Made by a program: the position numbers and the translations under genes | The notes under the pieces: model-generated | Database searches by the model: none | Seen by the model: the letters and a program-made list of their open reading frames with translations, nothing else | Told to the model about the DNA's origin: nothing | From: Brugia malayi | Taxonomy: Eukaryota > Nematoda > Chromadorea > Rhabditida > Onchocercidae | Assembly (NCBI RefSeq): GCF_000002995.4 | Contig: NW_025062479.1 | Coordinates: forward strand, 15,000,721 to 15,064,720 | Direction of reading: 5' to 3' | DNA: 64,000 bases | Shown here: positions 39,479 through 53,600 of the stretch, in pieces | How positions within the stretch are numbered: the stretch's first letter is position 1 | Layout of the letters: each line of letters opens with the position of its first letter

Positions 39479-41926
39479 CATAATTTTGTTTTCCAAATTC
39501 TTTCGTCATTGTTTGATGTAATTCCTGCTAGTATGTCTTTTTTAAAACATCACCTGAAAGGATTTTTCCAGCCAAGTCTTAACCTGGTTTTTTTTTCCTG
39601 TTTTACTCTCGTTGATTCATGTTCTTTTTTCCAAGAAATTACCCAAGTTAGTGTTTTTCTGTAATTTTGGAAACTGTTATTTTGAAAAGATTCTGTTTAA
39701 CATTTTTTGATAAATGTTATTTCCTTTGCTTACAAGTAAGTATGACAGCAATATGATTACCAATGGATTGAAAGTTAGCAAAAGCTTCATTTTCAGTTCT
39801 TTTACCAAGTTTCTTAAGGCGATCAAATTTGTCACGAAGGTTCAAGGCTCATTGAATTATAGATAAATTGCTGCAGAAAGCAAAAAATCTACAGCAATGA
39901 AAAAACAGTGCCCTCCGGATTAAAATATGGCGCCGTTTTTCTTGGTTTCAGAATCTAATTTTTATCTTGAATCCATTCAGTTAATATAGCTGCAAAATTC
40001 TCATACATATTACCAATGGAAATTTTTCCCTACGTAAGTTGCGCTTGAACCATTATTTCATAACCAAGAAGTTTTCAATCAACAGTAAACTTGGCTACTT
40101 AGGTAGGATGAAGTAGCGCTGTTTTTTTTCCTGGCGAAATATTATAAAAGAAAATGATAGAAACAGATTGTACGTTGAAGTACTACATCTCATTTTAATG
40201 AATGCAACCAATCTGTCATGAAAAAAGAAACAAGCAGGTGAAAAGAAAGCAATTCTTTTTTTTGAAATGTTTTTTTATTTCTCCAATCAGTTAATTCATT
40301 TTCTTTTCCAAATTCTGTGACTGATGCGGGATGAAAGGAGTGAGTTATACATTATAAATGATATATTCACTCATTTCTGAATTTAAAATACATTGTTAGG
40401 GCAAATTATTTGAGAATACCCAGTACCTAATCATCTATCAGGAGATTCTAGCTTTTTACACTGTAGAAATATCGTATGTTATTCAATTTCCCTCGAAATT
40501 GTTCGCTTCATTTAAAAAATCTTAATTGCCCTACTTCACTCTCTCCAACTTTTCATACTTTTCCTTTCTCTCAAGTATACAAATGGTTCTGGATTTTATT
40601 AATAAATGACAATAAATTGAATGCAACTAACGATGTCAAATAACATTATAACCGATAGTTCAAAATGCTACTGTACATCTGCTTGAAATTTAGAATTATT
40701 AATAAAATTTAGATTTTCTTCTTAGCCTTCCAAAATATCTTAACAATCCTACCTATTTCATATAAGTTCAAAAGATTATGACCACTATGAATCGATAAAA
40801 TTTCAATAGTTCCATTTATTACTGTAATAAATTAAGTGAAAAAAGAAAAAAAAAGTTTTGCATGCTTGAAAAATACGATATTTATGTTTAATTGTAAATA
40901 AATAAGTCTTGTTATTCAATAATAGTAAAAACATTTTATTAATTTTAAATTTCGGAAGAAAAGAAACAGTAGTACTGAAATTGTTAAATTGATGTTGGAT
41001 TTAAACTGTTTTACAATAAGTCACCTGTAAGGAATAAGATGTATATTGCAATTTCTAATGAATCATATATTTTATTTTTCATAAAGTCAGAAATGAAAGA
41101 AATACAATTTTAATTTCCCATTTATTCTAAATAACTGATTACTTCATTGCACACTCTTTGCTTAAACACTCTTATTTTGTTCTTTAAATTTTGATAAATC
41201 ATTTCTGTCGCACCTTATCAACTCATAATACTCATAATCTTTTTGAATTATTACAACATTGCAAAACACAAAACCTTACACTACCAGATAACGATTTTAG
41301 TAATTTTTTTGAAAATAACTTACAATACTTAACTTTATAACTATTTAAGGTCGCTAAAAAAAAAAAAACGAATGCATTTGTAAATAAGTATTAGTATTAG
41401 AATAAACAAGAGGAGTGGAAATTAATAAAACTAATGATATACTTCTACCGTTTATTGATTTGTCTTATAAGGATATACCTTCACATATATATTTTAGTCT
41501 CTAAAAAATTCAATTAAAAATCCGACTAAATTTATTCATATGAATATTTTTTCATCCGATTTCATTGTATTTTTTTTATTGGAAATTAAAATCCAACTCT
41601 TTAATTTAATCAAAAGTTCGAATCTTTTTTATTTTCATTATTAATAAATATTTCATTACTTATTAATATGATCGTATGTGATAACTGGTATTTTTTTTGG
41701 TAATCTTCTTATCAAATAATAACTATTTGATACATTAACTTTTGAATTTCTTAATTCTATTGTTTTCGTACTGCAAGAAGAAACAGAAAAAAAAACACTG
41801 TTTTATTAGAAAAAAAAAACAAACAAAATACGTAAGAATGTATGATTATATGCATGGTTAAATAGCGAGAAAAATTATAAAAATTTAATTGCTGTTCACA
41901 GCTTCTCTCATTTCCAATCACTCTTT
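39479..41926. other. Convergent intergenic region
   Basis: Lies between the stop codons of the four-pass protein and alpha-tubulin. AT-rich, no gene recognised. A minus-strand AATAAA at 41802-41807, about 120 nt past the tubulin stop, is a candidate poly(A) signal. Confidence 0.55.
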
Positions 41927-44900
41927 TCAGAAATCGCAGTCATCGTTTGAATCAGCATCAAATTCATCCGCTGCAATCTAAAATAGCATTTATAAACAAA
42001 TTAATCACTAATCTTAATCATCTTTTCATCCTTTATAATTTTTATCCTCTTAAATAATGATTTTAAAATTTAAAAAAATCCAGTTAAAGATTGTAGATAG
42101 ATTAGCAAGTGTTAAATGCTATAAACGAATTAGTTAGAAAATAAATAAATGAGTGATGACAATGTTTATTATTTATTTATTATTTTTTGAAGGGAAGAGA
42201 GAAAAAAAAATGAAGGAATTAGTATACGGACCTCTTTATAGTCTTTCTCAAGAAGGTCCATGTCTACACGTGCGTCAATAAATTCACTTTCCTCCATACC
42301 CTCGCTAAGAAACCAATGTGTAAAAGCTCGTTTTGAATACATCAGATCGAATTTGACGTTCAAACGTGCCCACGCTTCAGCAATAGCTGTTGTATTGGCT
42401 AACATGCAGAGACCACGTGGTACAGGTGCGGCATCACCACCTGGTACAGTTGTTGGTGGCTTATCGTTAATTCCAATCTAAAAAGTTTAATTTTAAAATT
42501 TTTCTGAGGGACAAAAAAATCTTTATGACATGAAAAGATGTCTTCACTTCAACAATCAAATTATTCGTAATAGCTTTGATGATTTCTTGAATTTTTTTTC
42601 AAATAGCAATTTGAACCTTGAATCCAGTTGGGCACCACTCTACAAAATTAATCTCTCTCTGATGACGGATAGCACTAATAGCTTCGTTGACATCGTTTGC
42701 TGTGACATTACCACGGTATAAAAGGCAAATTGACATATATTTACCCTTTACCGGATCACACTGACAAATAATTTACTTTTATATGGCAAGAAACAAAACA
42801 AAATGATAAATTAAGCGAAGCAAATTAAACTAAAATAAATCGGATGAATGTTTACGCTGAAATATTTGAAATGATTCGAAATGAAATCATCTGAAAAACA
42901 AGAAGACTATTTTAACGTAAAGAAAAATAATATTTCAAAATTGAAACAAAAAGATTAAAATTTATAGCAGCTCACTTTCACCATTTGATTGGAAGTTTCA
43001 AAACAATCTCTGGTAATATCCATCACCGAAAAAGTCTTATGACGAGCTTGCATGACGGAAACTATTGGAGCATATGACACCAATGGGAAATGAATACGTG
43101 GATATGGCACCAAATTTGTCTGAAATTCCATCAGATCTACGTTTAGCGCACCTTTAAAGCGCAGCGAAGCGGTAGTCGACGAAACAACCTGAAAGAAAAA
43201 AAACACTGACTTGAAGTTGAATGACCAAAATAGCTATTGATTTTAGTTATCAATATTTCATTTTTTGTTATCAAAAAATTTTTGTACGTTTAGGCATGTT
43301 CATATCTATTAATAAGATAAAGCAAACTACTGATACTGCTATCATTTTTTATCCTTAGCATTAAATTCCTCATAAAATATAACATAATTTTTGTTTGGTT
43401 TTTTCCATTTCATATTTTTTATAATAACTGATTTTGACTATCAAAGGCTCTTAATTATATTGTCAATAAATGATCAGTTAATTATTTTAAAATACCATAA
43501 GATATTAAATATTTATGGATGAGCAAACTTGAGCAATGAGACGATTTAGATTTGGGTAGGATGGTCGATCAATGTCCAAATTACGATGGCATAAGTTATA
43601 AATTGCTTCATTGTCCACAATGAATGAACAATCAGCAATCTCAAGGGTAGCATGAGTCATAAGGACGGAATTATACGGCTCCAGTACAGATGTAGAAATT
43701 TGCGGTGCCGGATAGACCGAAAATTCTAGCTTGCTTTTTTTACCATAATTAATTGTTAAGTGTTCCATTAGCAGAGATGTAAAACCTGAACCAGTACCAC
43801 CACCAAATGAATGGAAGAGGAGGAATCCTAAAAAAAAAAAAAGACAAAAATAAGGTATTTTAACCGTTCTTCTAATTATTATTTACTTTTTATCCTATCA
43901 ACTATCACACATATATCATTTTTCATTTATTCTGAAATATTTTCATTTCATTTCCGTTTGATTTAGCAAACATACCTGAAAATTTTCAAGAAAAAAAAAA
44001 AAAAACTATATATGATAAGGTTAAGATTTTTGTGATAAAAAAAAAAAAAAAGAAACAATAACCCTGTAATCCATCACAATTCTCAGCCAAATGTCGAGTA
44101 CGATCCATAACTTTATCAATCATATCTTTACCAACTGAATAATGTCCACGAGCATAATTATTTGCTGCATCCTCACGACCAGTTACCATCTGTAGCGGAT
44201 GAAATAAATCCTTATATTTTCCCGCACGAACTATATCTATAATGTTAACAGATTTAAGAATCTATTTATCATTACATCTGCTAAATCAACATTACCTAAT
44301 CAATATATTTATTCATATTTAAATTATTTAAATAATTAATAAATGAAATAAAAGTTTAGAGAAAAAAAATCTTTTAATTTTACTAAAATTAAAATTCTAA
44401 ACTTTCAATTACCAACAACAGTTGGCTCTAAATCAGCCAGTAAAGCACGGGGCACGTAGTGCCCATCAGCAGCTTCGGAGAAAAAAGTTGTCAACGATGA
44501 GATGTCACGCTTCCCAAACTGATCCGACTGCAAATTCAGGTTACCCTTCACATCGATACCATGTTCCAAGCAAAATAGCTCCCAGCATGCACCACCAATT
44601 TGCACCCCAGCTTGTCCAATGTGCAACGAAATAATTTCACGCTATAATTCATTAAAATTTCAACTATTACTTTTTAACTTTTCCATTTAATACAATTATT
44701 CATTTTTTTTTGTAAAAAAATATGTAAATTTTAATGCATATAAGTGAGAAATATAAAAAGATGATATATGCATATATAACACACATAAGCAAACAATATG
44801 CAAATTTGTGGCAACTTATTTATTTGCTTTTGATATGAAATAAGATTTACTGGCTCAGATATTTTTTTATTTTATTTTATTTCCGATAAAACTTTTTTAA

Positions 44901-45145
44901 GAATTCAAAAATTTTGATAGATACTTCTAAATAACCAATAGAAAATGTTTAAAATCGATCATAATTAATTTATTTATATATTTATTATTATTATTGTTTG
45001 TGATGTTATTTATTATTATTACTTTCTTTTTGAGTTATACTGACGTCTATTTAAAATTGATTTAATTATCTGCCTTCTAAGCAGTTGAACAAATGAATTA
45101 AATTTAAATAAAAAACAAAAAAAAAAAAAGAAAACTTTTTACCAT
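41927..45145 (-). CDS. Divergent alpha-tubulin (8 exons)
   Basis: Exons: 45145-45143 (ATG alone), 44641-44413, 44236-44063, 43827-43529, 43188-42976, 42760-42617, 42477-42232, 41977-41927 (1359 nt, 452 aa, in phase). Alpha-tubulin pairs with beta-tubulin to build microtubules. GTP-binding [10 protein letters not shown] and GGGTGSG are present, as is [20 protein letters not shown] with the glutamate that drives hydrolysis on the beta partner. An intron straight after the ATG is common in tubulin genes; here the ATG is followed by GTAAAA. Several core positions differ from the canonical form ([13 protein letters not shown] instead of HWYVGEGMEEGEF). The loop carrying the acetylated Lys40 has two extra residues and reads QSDQFGKRD, so that lysine is Gln. 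The tail is ADSNDDCDF: short, Asp-rather than Glu-rich, without final Tyr. Likely a tissue-specialised isotype; which one is unknown. Confidence 0.95.
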
Positions 45146-46785
45146 CTTTCTGATATCCAATTAATCACACAATTGCAAATTCTTACTGAAAAATAAAGCA
45201 TTAATAAATTTTAATGAAGATGCTAAATTTATTATTATTTGTCTAGCTAAATTTAATTGTAATAACATATATCAAATATTATTAGATACTATTTAAAGCA
45301 ACAATTTTGCTGAATAAATCCTTAATAAGTCTATTATATTTTAAATCATCAAATAATCCTTTCACTTCGGAATTGATTTAATTCTGAAACAGTAATTTTA
45401 TGTTGGGAAAATATTTCACACAAACAAAATATCGAAAACTTTAATGTTTTAAATGTTTAGAAAAAAATACTTTGGTTCATTTAATGTACTTTTAATTAGC
45501 TAAAGTATCAATTAATTAAAGTTAGGGACATAATTAAAATAGTATTAAATGAAAATAATTTAAGTGAAATAATATTAAATGTAATATAATATTAAGGAAA
45601 TAGTATTAAATTGAAATGATAACATTTCCCAATTGAGTAATATCAGAAAAGCAACTGAAGCAGGAAGACGAGACCAGTTACCAGAATGACACACTACAAT
45701 AATGACTGAGTGAACTCCACCCAGCTAATAAATAAGATAAGAATTGCTCCTGCAAAAATTTGCATATTCACTAAGGCAAGCTAAAAATGCATATTGCATC
45801 GCTGTAATTGTTACACGTCGATATGTCTCTCGAAAGATGTGTTGATTTCAGGGACAAATAAAAAGAAGAAGGAGAGAGTGAAACTTTAAGGTAAATTATA
45901 ATTTACTTAATGAAACAGTAGTATTCGATGAATTACTACTAAAATATTCCGAATTGTTAATAATAATTGCTTGTACTAATGATCACACGAATGTGTAACA
46001 TTTGTATTTATTTCAAATCAGTTGTCAAATTTTGAATTTCAAACAAATTGTCAATTTTTGTTTTCAAATATTCTTGTCATATATAAATTTCAAATTTTTG
46101 ATTGGAGAATGGATTTTAATTTTCCGTTTCATTTAATATTGCATCAATTTTCATTAATTAAATTTAGTTCTTTAACCTTCAACCTTTCGATGAGCTTATT
46201 TTCCGGTTGTGCATCTTACTTTGTGCCAACTATGAAAATTGCTATCATAATTAACTTTTTATTAATGAAATTCAAAAATAATCCAGTGAGATTGTATATT
46301 TCATAGAGACGCAACGTATGAGTGCTGTGACATGTGCCATAGCTAAATGCAGAAGTAAAAGCTGAAGCGTAACCTGTTTTGGGGATTACAGCTGTTCCGG
46401 AATGTGTTAGGACGCACCGGGATTCTGGGCTATCGTGCTGGAATTCTAAACTATTGTTCCTTCATGTCTGATTTTTTTCTAAATTTCGCCACTTTCTCAA
46501 TTGTTCAACTCTAATGATAAAAGAGTTATCAAGTGCGATTGAAGAGTTAGGAAATGTGAAGTGTAAGAAGAAAAGAGCATTGCATTTTGAGAGACTGCAA
46601 ACTGTGTAAAAATTATGTAATTGCTAATACTTTGTTAAAGAGTAGAGAAAAAGTAGTGATGATTAGTAAGATTTGTATATTAAGAAGAAAAGAAAATTTG
46701 ATAACAGCATTAGTAGTAATTGAAAGTAACATTGAAATTCTTTTTTCTTTTTTGCAAAAGGAAAAATTGTCACTTATGCAAAAAG

Positions 46786-46824
<39 letters not shown>

Positions 46825-46994
46825 TTGTTTATTATGTAATTTGTGAAATAAATGATTAGAATAATTTATAGATTATGTGCAATAAGCTTCAGTGTTTCGA
46901 GAAGTGTGTACATATCGATCTCAGATAAAAAGAAAAGTTCCTTGTTTTTGTAGTGCGTTCTGAAAAGCGCATTTTAACATTTACAACTAAATCA
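45146..46994. other. Head-to-head promoter region of alpha-tubulin and Raptor
   Basis: 1.85 kb between the two start codons. The block 46310-46470 is markedly less AT-rich than the rest. An (AT)n microsatellite lies at 46789-46824. ATATCAG a few bases before the tubulin ATG and TTTGTAG near 46953 before the Raptor ATG are possible trans-splice acceptors. No gene recognised. Confidence 0.5.
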
Positions 46995-47566
46995 ATGGAT
47001 GATGCCGTAAGTTTAACATCAAATTTTTTATCTTACTTTATTTTTTTCTTTCAAGATACAAAACGTATACTGCGGGGTGTGTGTTTTGGTTAGGGGAGAA
47101 TTAGAAAAAATCGTAAAATGAACGAAAGTTAATCTGGTTTGATTTAATGTCCAAAACAGTACAAAAGGTTTGGTAAACATAAGTTAATACAGTCTTATAT
47201 TTCTGAATTTATCCATTTACATTACTCTTCGACCATATAAATCATTTTTAGTAAATAAGAGCGAATCTTTATTCTTCTTAAGTAATGTGATTTGTATTAG
47301 AAGTTCTTAGTGGAGAACCATATATTGGAAAATCAATGCACAAGTTACAATATGCCAAATATTTGGTACTAAATGAGGTAGAATCACACAAAATTTTTTT
47401 CTCAGTGGAGTATTATTTTGGTTTAAAAAATTTGTATTAAATACTTATTTTAGAGCAGCGACCCACCACTGCCAACATGGTTTCAAGAATTGCGACATGT
47501 GGAGAAAATCATGGGCATTAAGGAGGAAATTGCTGATAGAGATTTATGGCATGTCTTTTACTGACA

Positions 47567-47614
<48 letters not shown>

Positions 47615-50600
47615 AAATTTTCAGCTGTTTCACTTGTTTATAATCGCAATAAATTCATTCATTCGCTGGAGCAGGACGACTTAGGAAAAGTGGAATCCGT
47701 AAACTTTCAGTTATTCATCTTTGAGAGTATTAAAGGAGGAAATATTCAAAAGAACGTATGAGAACAGTATCGGTGGCCCTTGTGTTATGTTTGAATATTG
47801 GTGTGGACCCGCCAGATGTTCATAGGCCGAATCCATGTGCGCGGAAAGAGTGTTGGATTGATCCACTGGGAATAAATCCTCAGAAAGCTGTTCTTAAAAT
47901 TGCTAATGCTCTGCAGAAAAGTTATGAACGTTGGCAACCACGTGCAAGGTAATTGGGCAGCAATAGGTTACTTGTTGTTTGTAGACATTGTGTGTTGTGT
48001 TCGGTAGTGAGTCCATAAGATGTGAAGGTTATATGATTGTCTGTAAATATATGTAAATAACTTGTGAGATATTTGCTCGTTTTTACAGGTATAAAACGGC
48101 AAATGATCCAACAGTGGATGATGTTCGACGTTTATGCCAAAGTTTGCGACGAAACGCCAAAGATGAACGTATTCTATTTCATTACAATGGACATGGTGTC
48201 CCAAGACCGACTGAAAATGGTGAAATATGGGTTTTCAACAAAAATTTCACTCAGGTGTCTGAATTATCTCAAATATATAATGTAATTTTTTTCATTTTCT
48301 CAATCCACTGAATAAATTTCCAATAAAAAAAAAATAAGTTTCAGTACATCCCGCTTTCGATTTTTGACTTACAGTCGTGGATGGGTCATCCGGCCGTGTA
48401 CGTCTGGGATTGCCATTGTGCTGGTCTAGCTAGTAAGTTTGTAAAAATTTTCTTACAAAATTTAGTGCGTGATAGACTCAGTAATAATGGGTATGCATCA
48501 AGGCTTAGCAATTATAGGTTTTACGCTTTGATGATGATCAATAGCATGTTGGAAGTAATTGATGCTTCCTTTCGGAGTTCTTGATTCCTGTTATATAGCT
48601 TCGGTTCAGGCTATCTCTGTAATTGTATTTTCATTCTGTGAGTAAAACTAAATGATATGGCTATATTTTGTTCCATTTTTATAAGCCGTGATTGTATTTT
48701 AGTAAGATCTTTCTTTCGCTTTGCTGAAGATCATGAAAAAGAATGGGTTAAACAACTCGATGAACATATGGAAACGCGTCCACCACCATTACCCATTATT
48801 CAAACCGAAATGAGTCTTGAAGAAAAGGCATCTGCTTTTGGATTCCGGAAGAAGCCAAATTTTAAAGTAAGTTGTTTCGGAAACTGTTTTGCAGTTGGAA
48901 AATGTGGTTTTATAACGTAGTCCTGATTTAAATTTTAGGAATGTATTCACATTGGAGCATGCGGAGACCATGAATTACTTCCAATGGATTCAAGACTTCC
49001 GGCTGATCTTTTCACGTCCTGTATTTTAACACCAATCCAAATTTCGGTGTTGTGGTATATCTTGAAAAATCATTTGGAGGTGTGTATTCTTTGTCCACAG
49101 TATTCATATTTCAATAAACATTTATCAAACACTGTTTTGCGCTTTATTTAATATATTTGATTTGTCAGTGCTTCAGGATCGATTTCCCGTAACAATAGTT
49201 GATAAGATCCCTGGTCAACTCAGTGATCGTCGAACCATGCTTGGCGAGTTGAATTGGATATTCACAGCAATTACCGACACGATTGCATGGAGTTCACTTC
49301 CAAAAGAATTGTTTCAGAAACTATTTCGATTGGTACACTTTGTTTTTGGATTTTTTCTGTCTTTAGGAAGTCTTCGTTTACAACCGTGTCAAGTACGATG
49401 AGTATATCTTCACTTTATTTCTCTCAACTTTTCAGTGTCCTTCGGTGCATATATTTTATTTCTCTCAACTTTTCAGTGTCCTTCGGTACATTATGAATTC
49501 GTTGTCCATGAAATTTATTTTCCTTTCTATATTTTTAATATATTATTCCAGTGGCATGCTCCAATAAAAATTGTTGTAAACTACATCCAAAATATGAAAC
49601 GATTTTGTATTATTTTTAAGGATTTACTACTTGCATCAGTATTTCGAAGTTTTGTATTGGCTAACCGAGTAATGCGCGAAAATCAGTGTCATGTCGTTTC
49701 TCGTCCTTCCTTACCATCTGTTCATAGTCATCCTCTTTGGGATGCTTGGGATTATACCATCGATTTATGTCTAAGCCAAATTCAGGGCTTCACAACACCA
49801 AAACAGAAACTTTGGTCTGTTGCAAAAGAAATATATTTCTCACGTTCATCCGTTCGTCATGAATGTATGTTTGGGTTGAAATTGATTTTGCATAAGTTAA
49901 TCGTTTGTTAAAATTAATCGCATTCAAAATCAAAAAAGATAGTTGTGAACCGTGCCTAAAACAATCCAAATTTTTGTTACCACGAAGATACTCCGATAGC
50001 GAACTGTGCTTTAAATATGATTGCTTCTAGCATATATCCAACGTTTGAGAAACTTTTCAATGATTTAGTCGTTATTTTGTAGTGCTTATTGATGTGACTT
50101 CACAGCTTGCACCGATAAATGAAGCAGATTACACTCATAATTGGTTTTTCATTGAACAGTTACAAGCATTCGAAGTTTGGCTTAAATATGGTGGTGAAAG
50201 GCGAACTCCTCCACAGCAGCTTCCTGTTGTTTTACAAGTACTTCTCAGTCAGGTACTGGTTGAAGATTGATATAAAGCAGTTGTACGTTTTTGGTATATT
50301 TGTATTTTCAATCATATCATGCTATGTTTGAAGATTTTTTTGAATTTTGAAATAAAATTGAACAAGAAGTGATTGTAATCATTGTTTTGAGGTACATTTT
50401 GAGGTACATCGAGTGAAAGCGCTGGAGCTTTTGGCTCGCTTTCTAGATTTGGGCTCATGGGCCGTAGGCCATGCCCTCTCTGTCGGTATATTTCCTTATG
50501 TTCTGAAGTTGCTTCAAAGTGCAACAAAGGAATTGAGACCATGGTTGGCGTTCATCTGGGCAAAAATTCTTGCTGTAGAAACAAGTTGTCAAGTGGACCT

Positions 50601-53600
50601 GATTAAGGATAAAGAGCGAGGGTTAGTTTTACTTGAAGACAAATTTAAAAATTATTAGTCTAAAAGCAAAAACCTTTATTGCGATTATCTTATTTTTTAC
50701 AGGCAAACATTACACTTTATAAATTCATAGGAATAATCGACACCTTCTGAGTAGTCTTTAGGAAGTAGCTGCTGGAATGTAAGTGAAGTAATGTTTACCG
50801 TTCTAAAGAACGGCCGCTTCGAAAATATACATTCCGAGACTTTATAGGTTCTAAAAGGTGGATGACAACGTTTGGTTCCTTTTTTTTTTTTTTTCAGATA
50901 TATGTACTTTTTAACAATCTTGAACGATCCTAGTACTAATCCGCGGCAAAAAATTGTCCCAGCATTTGTAATGGCTGCATTAATTGAAAACAACTATAGG
51001 TTTGTAATTTAGTAATCTTGTAATCTTGAAAAGCATGCATTGTATCTTTACCAAATAGTTTTCATTTCCGTAAAGTATGTGTTATTTTCAGACCTGCACA
51101 AGAGTTGCTAACCGATAATAGATATGTAACACTTTGTATCGAGCTTCTGTCAGATGTAGCTCTGCGACAATGCAGATTGCTTCGGTTATGGTTACTTATT
51201 GGTCTTGGACGACTCTGGGCTGATTATGATGATGCCAGGTGGCAGGCGATTAGATTGGCCGCTTATGAAAGGGTATACACAATTTTGCAAATTCTTCAAA
51301 ATTCTCTTCGAAAGAAAATGATAGTCAATAAATCCTGATACAAATACTATTCATGGGCTAATCCATACAAAGAAACAGGTTTTTGAGTTTCTAATAAGTG
51401 ATTTTTATAGGTTCTTGAATTTCTGGACGATTCAGTTCCGGAAGTACGTGCTGCTGCAGTCTATGCAATTGGATGTCTTGTGAGAAATAAGTCGGAAAAT
51501 ATCGAACACGCCACAATTGTACGTCTCTGTATGAGATCCACTTTACAAAATTGGCTAGTATTAGCATTAAGTTAGAATTAGGAGTTCATGTTGACGGTAC
51601 ACGTTGCCACTTATCTTCTACCTCAGTAATTTATTGTGTTATCTTTTAAAGATTGACCATGAAGTTTGTGATAAACTTTCGATGAAATGCACTTTTGATG
51701 GTTCAGTACTTGTTCGCGCTGAATTAGTTGTGGCAATGCAGTGGTTTATTATTGATTTTGAAAATCGTTTTGCCAGTCTGTCAATGGATCTTAATGAAAA
51801 AATTGAACAGAGGAAATTCAGGGAAAGAAAACTTTCGGTGAAATTTTGATTCTCATTTTTTGATCAGTTATGAATTGTTTTAATTCATTTAGTTTTTATT
51901 ATTTGGATTTATTGGAAATCACATCGTGGAGGTTTTTTCTGTTTCTATCATGATCGAACGGAAACTTTAATATCTCTTTTTGATAGCTGAATGCTTTTTT
52001 TTTTTTTTTTTCACTTCAGGCAGGTGAACAGGAAATGAAACCTTTGCGTTCAATTGATGAAGAAGATGATGCATTTGTTTCTCGCGGTTATGATCGCAGT
52101 CTTCCAAGGTTTATTTTGCTTTTGAGAACAAAAGGGAATTTCTAGTTTCTAGTTTCTCTAAGTCGCTTTTAATTACATTTTTCCAGATCTGCATCTCGAA
52201 GACGAGCTCATTTCCTGGAAACTCCATTAAATTCACCTCGAAGATCAAATTCAATGAATTTCGGTAGGTACTGTTAAGAAAACTCAACTGTTTAGTAGAT
52301 AAAAATGATTTCAATTGCGATTTTCTTAGCATCTAATTTCATAGTAATGCTTCTGTTGAATATTTGCCTGATATATATGCCTATTATGTAATAGTGCTTA
52401 GAGTTTCCCGAGTATTATTTTTAACAAAACGAAAATCATATGGAAGGTATTATTAATTACTACTATTGTTAAAGAGTCTTATATTTGAGTTTCTGGAGTG
52501 GTTGCGGATAAAGTTTGTGCACAGTGGAAGTCGATGTTTGATACCGGTTCACTGAATGATTTTTCCACTAAACTACTGGCTTCCACAAAGGAAATGCGCA
52601 ACGAAAATTTCAAGTATGCTGTTTATTTTTGTACTTAATACTTAAGTACTGCTCGCACTTGAGACTGTAACGTTGCTACAACAAATCCTAACCTTTGATC
52701 TTTCATATAATGTTGCAGGTATAAAGCTATTAAGCAGATTGAATTCTTGGGATCAAAAACATTCAATGATCAATCTGAACGTATCTGGTTGTCACTTCTT
52801 AAGCTTTCTCTAGATCCTGTAAACAAAATCGCTGAAATGGCACAAGTGTGTATCAAAATATTTAATATTTGGTAATTCAAGCACAAGGAGGAATCTTTAG
52901 CTTCACCATTTGTTATACTCATAGTTTTATAATTCCTGTATAACTTCTTAACTAAAGAAAATCTTTTTTAAGGTATTAATTGAACATGTTGACAAATTAG
53001 CAACAACAAGGAATGAGAGAAAAAGAAAGCTGAATTGTGTTGAACGGGTATCGTTGGCCAAGGTAAATGTTATCTAAGATATATTTAAGATGCAATAATT
53101 CTCCCAATATATACAGACGAAGATGATTCCAAGGGGATTGGAAGAAAATTGATATGATAATCATTGATATCAGAATCGTAAAAAATAAGTGATTTTTCTG
53201 GACCAGTTCATTAGAGTATGAATGATGTTTCGAATTATGATCTAACTTGCTTTACATGTTTTTAGACTGTTCATCAATTTTTAGCAGACTGAATCATATC
53301 CTGCGGAAATAGTAACATTTACTGTTGGTTCACCAACATTGGATTTGTCAGCGACACCGCCTTTTGTAGAAGATCATATCTGTAGGAATTCAGAAAATAC
53401 ATTGATTTTGGATTCACGACGTCAAGAACAGCTCCCAGCGTTCCATCAGTCCTCAATCTTCACGCCTAAGCGAAATGTAATATTTTTGTTTTTGCTAGTG
53501 AACATAATATATGATAGTTTAGTTTACTCTATTTGTTGATGTTTAAATTTAGATATCCCCAATTTTCACGAACTCTGTATTTTTCCAGATGTATTCACCC

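Noticed and set aside
44422..44634. Plus-strand open frame over tubulin exon 2
   Set aside because: Shadow of a highly conserved tubulin exon on the other strand.
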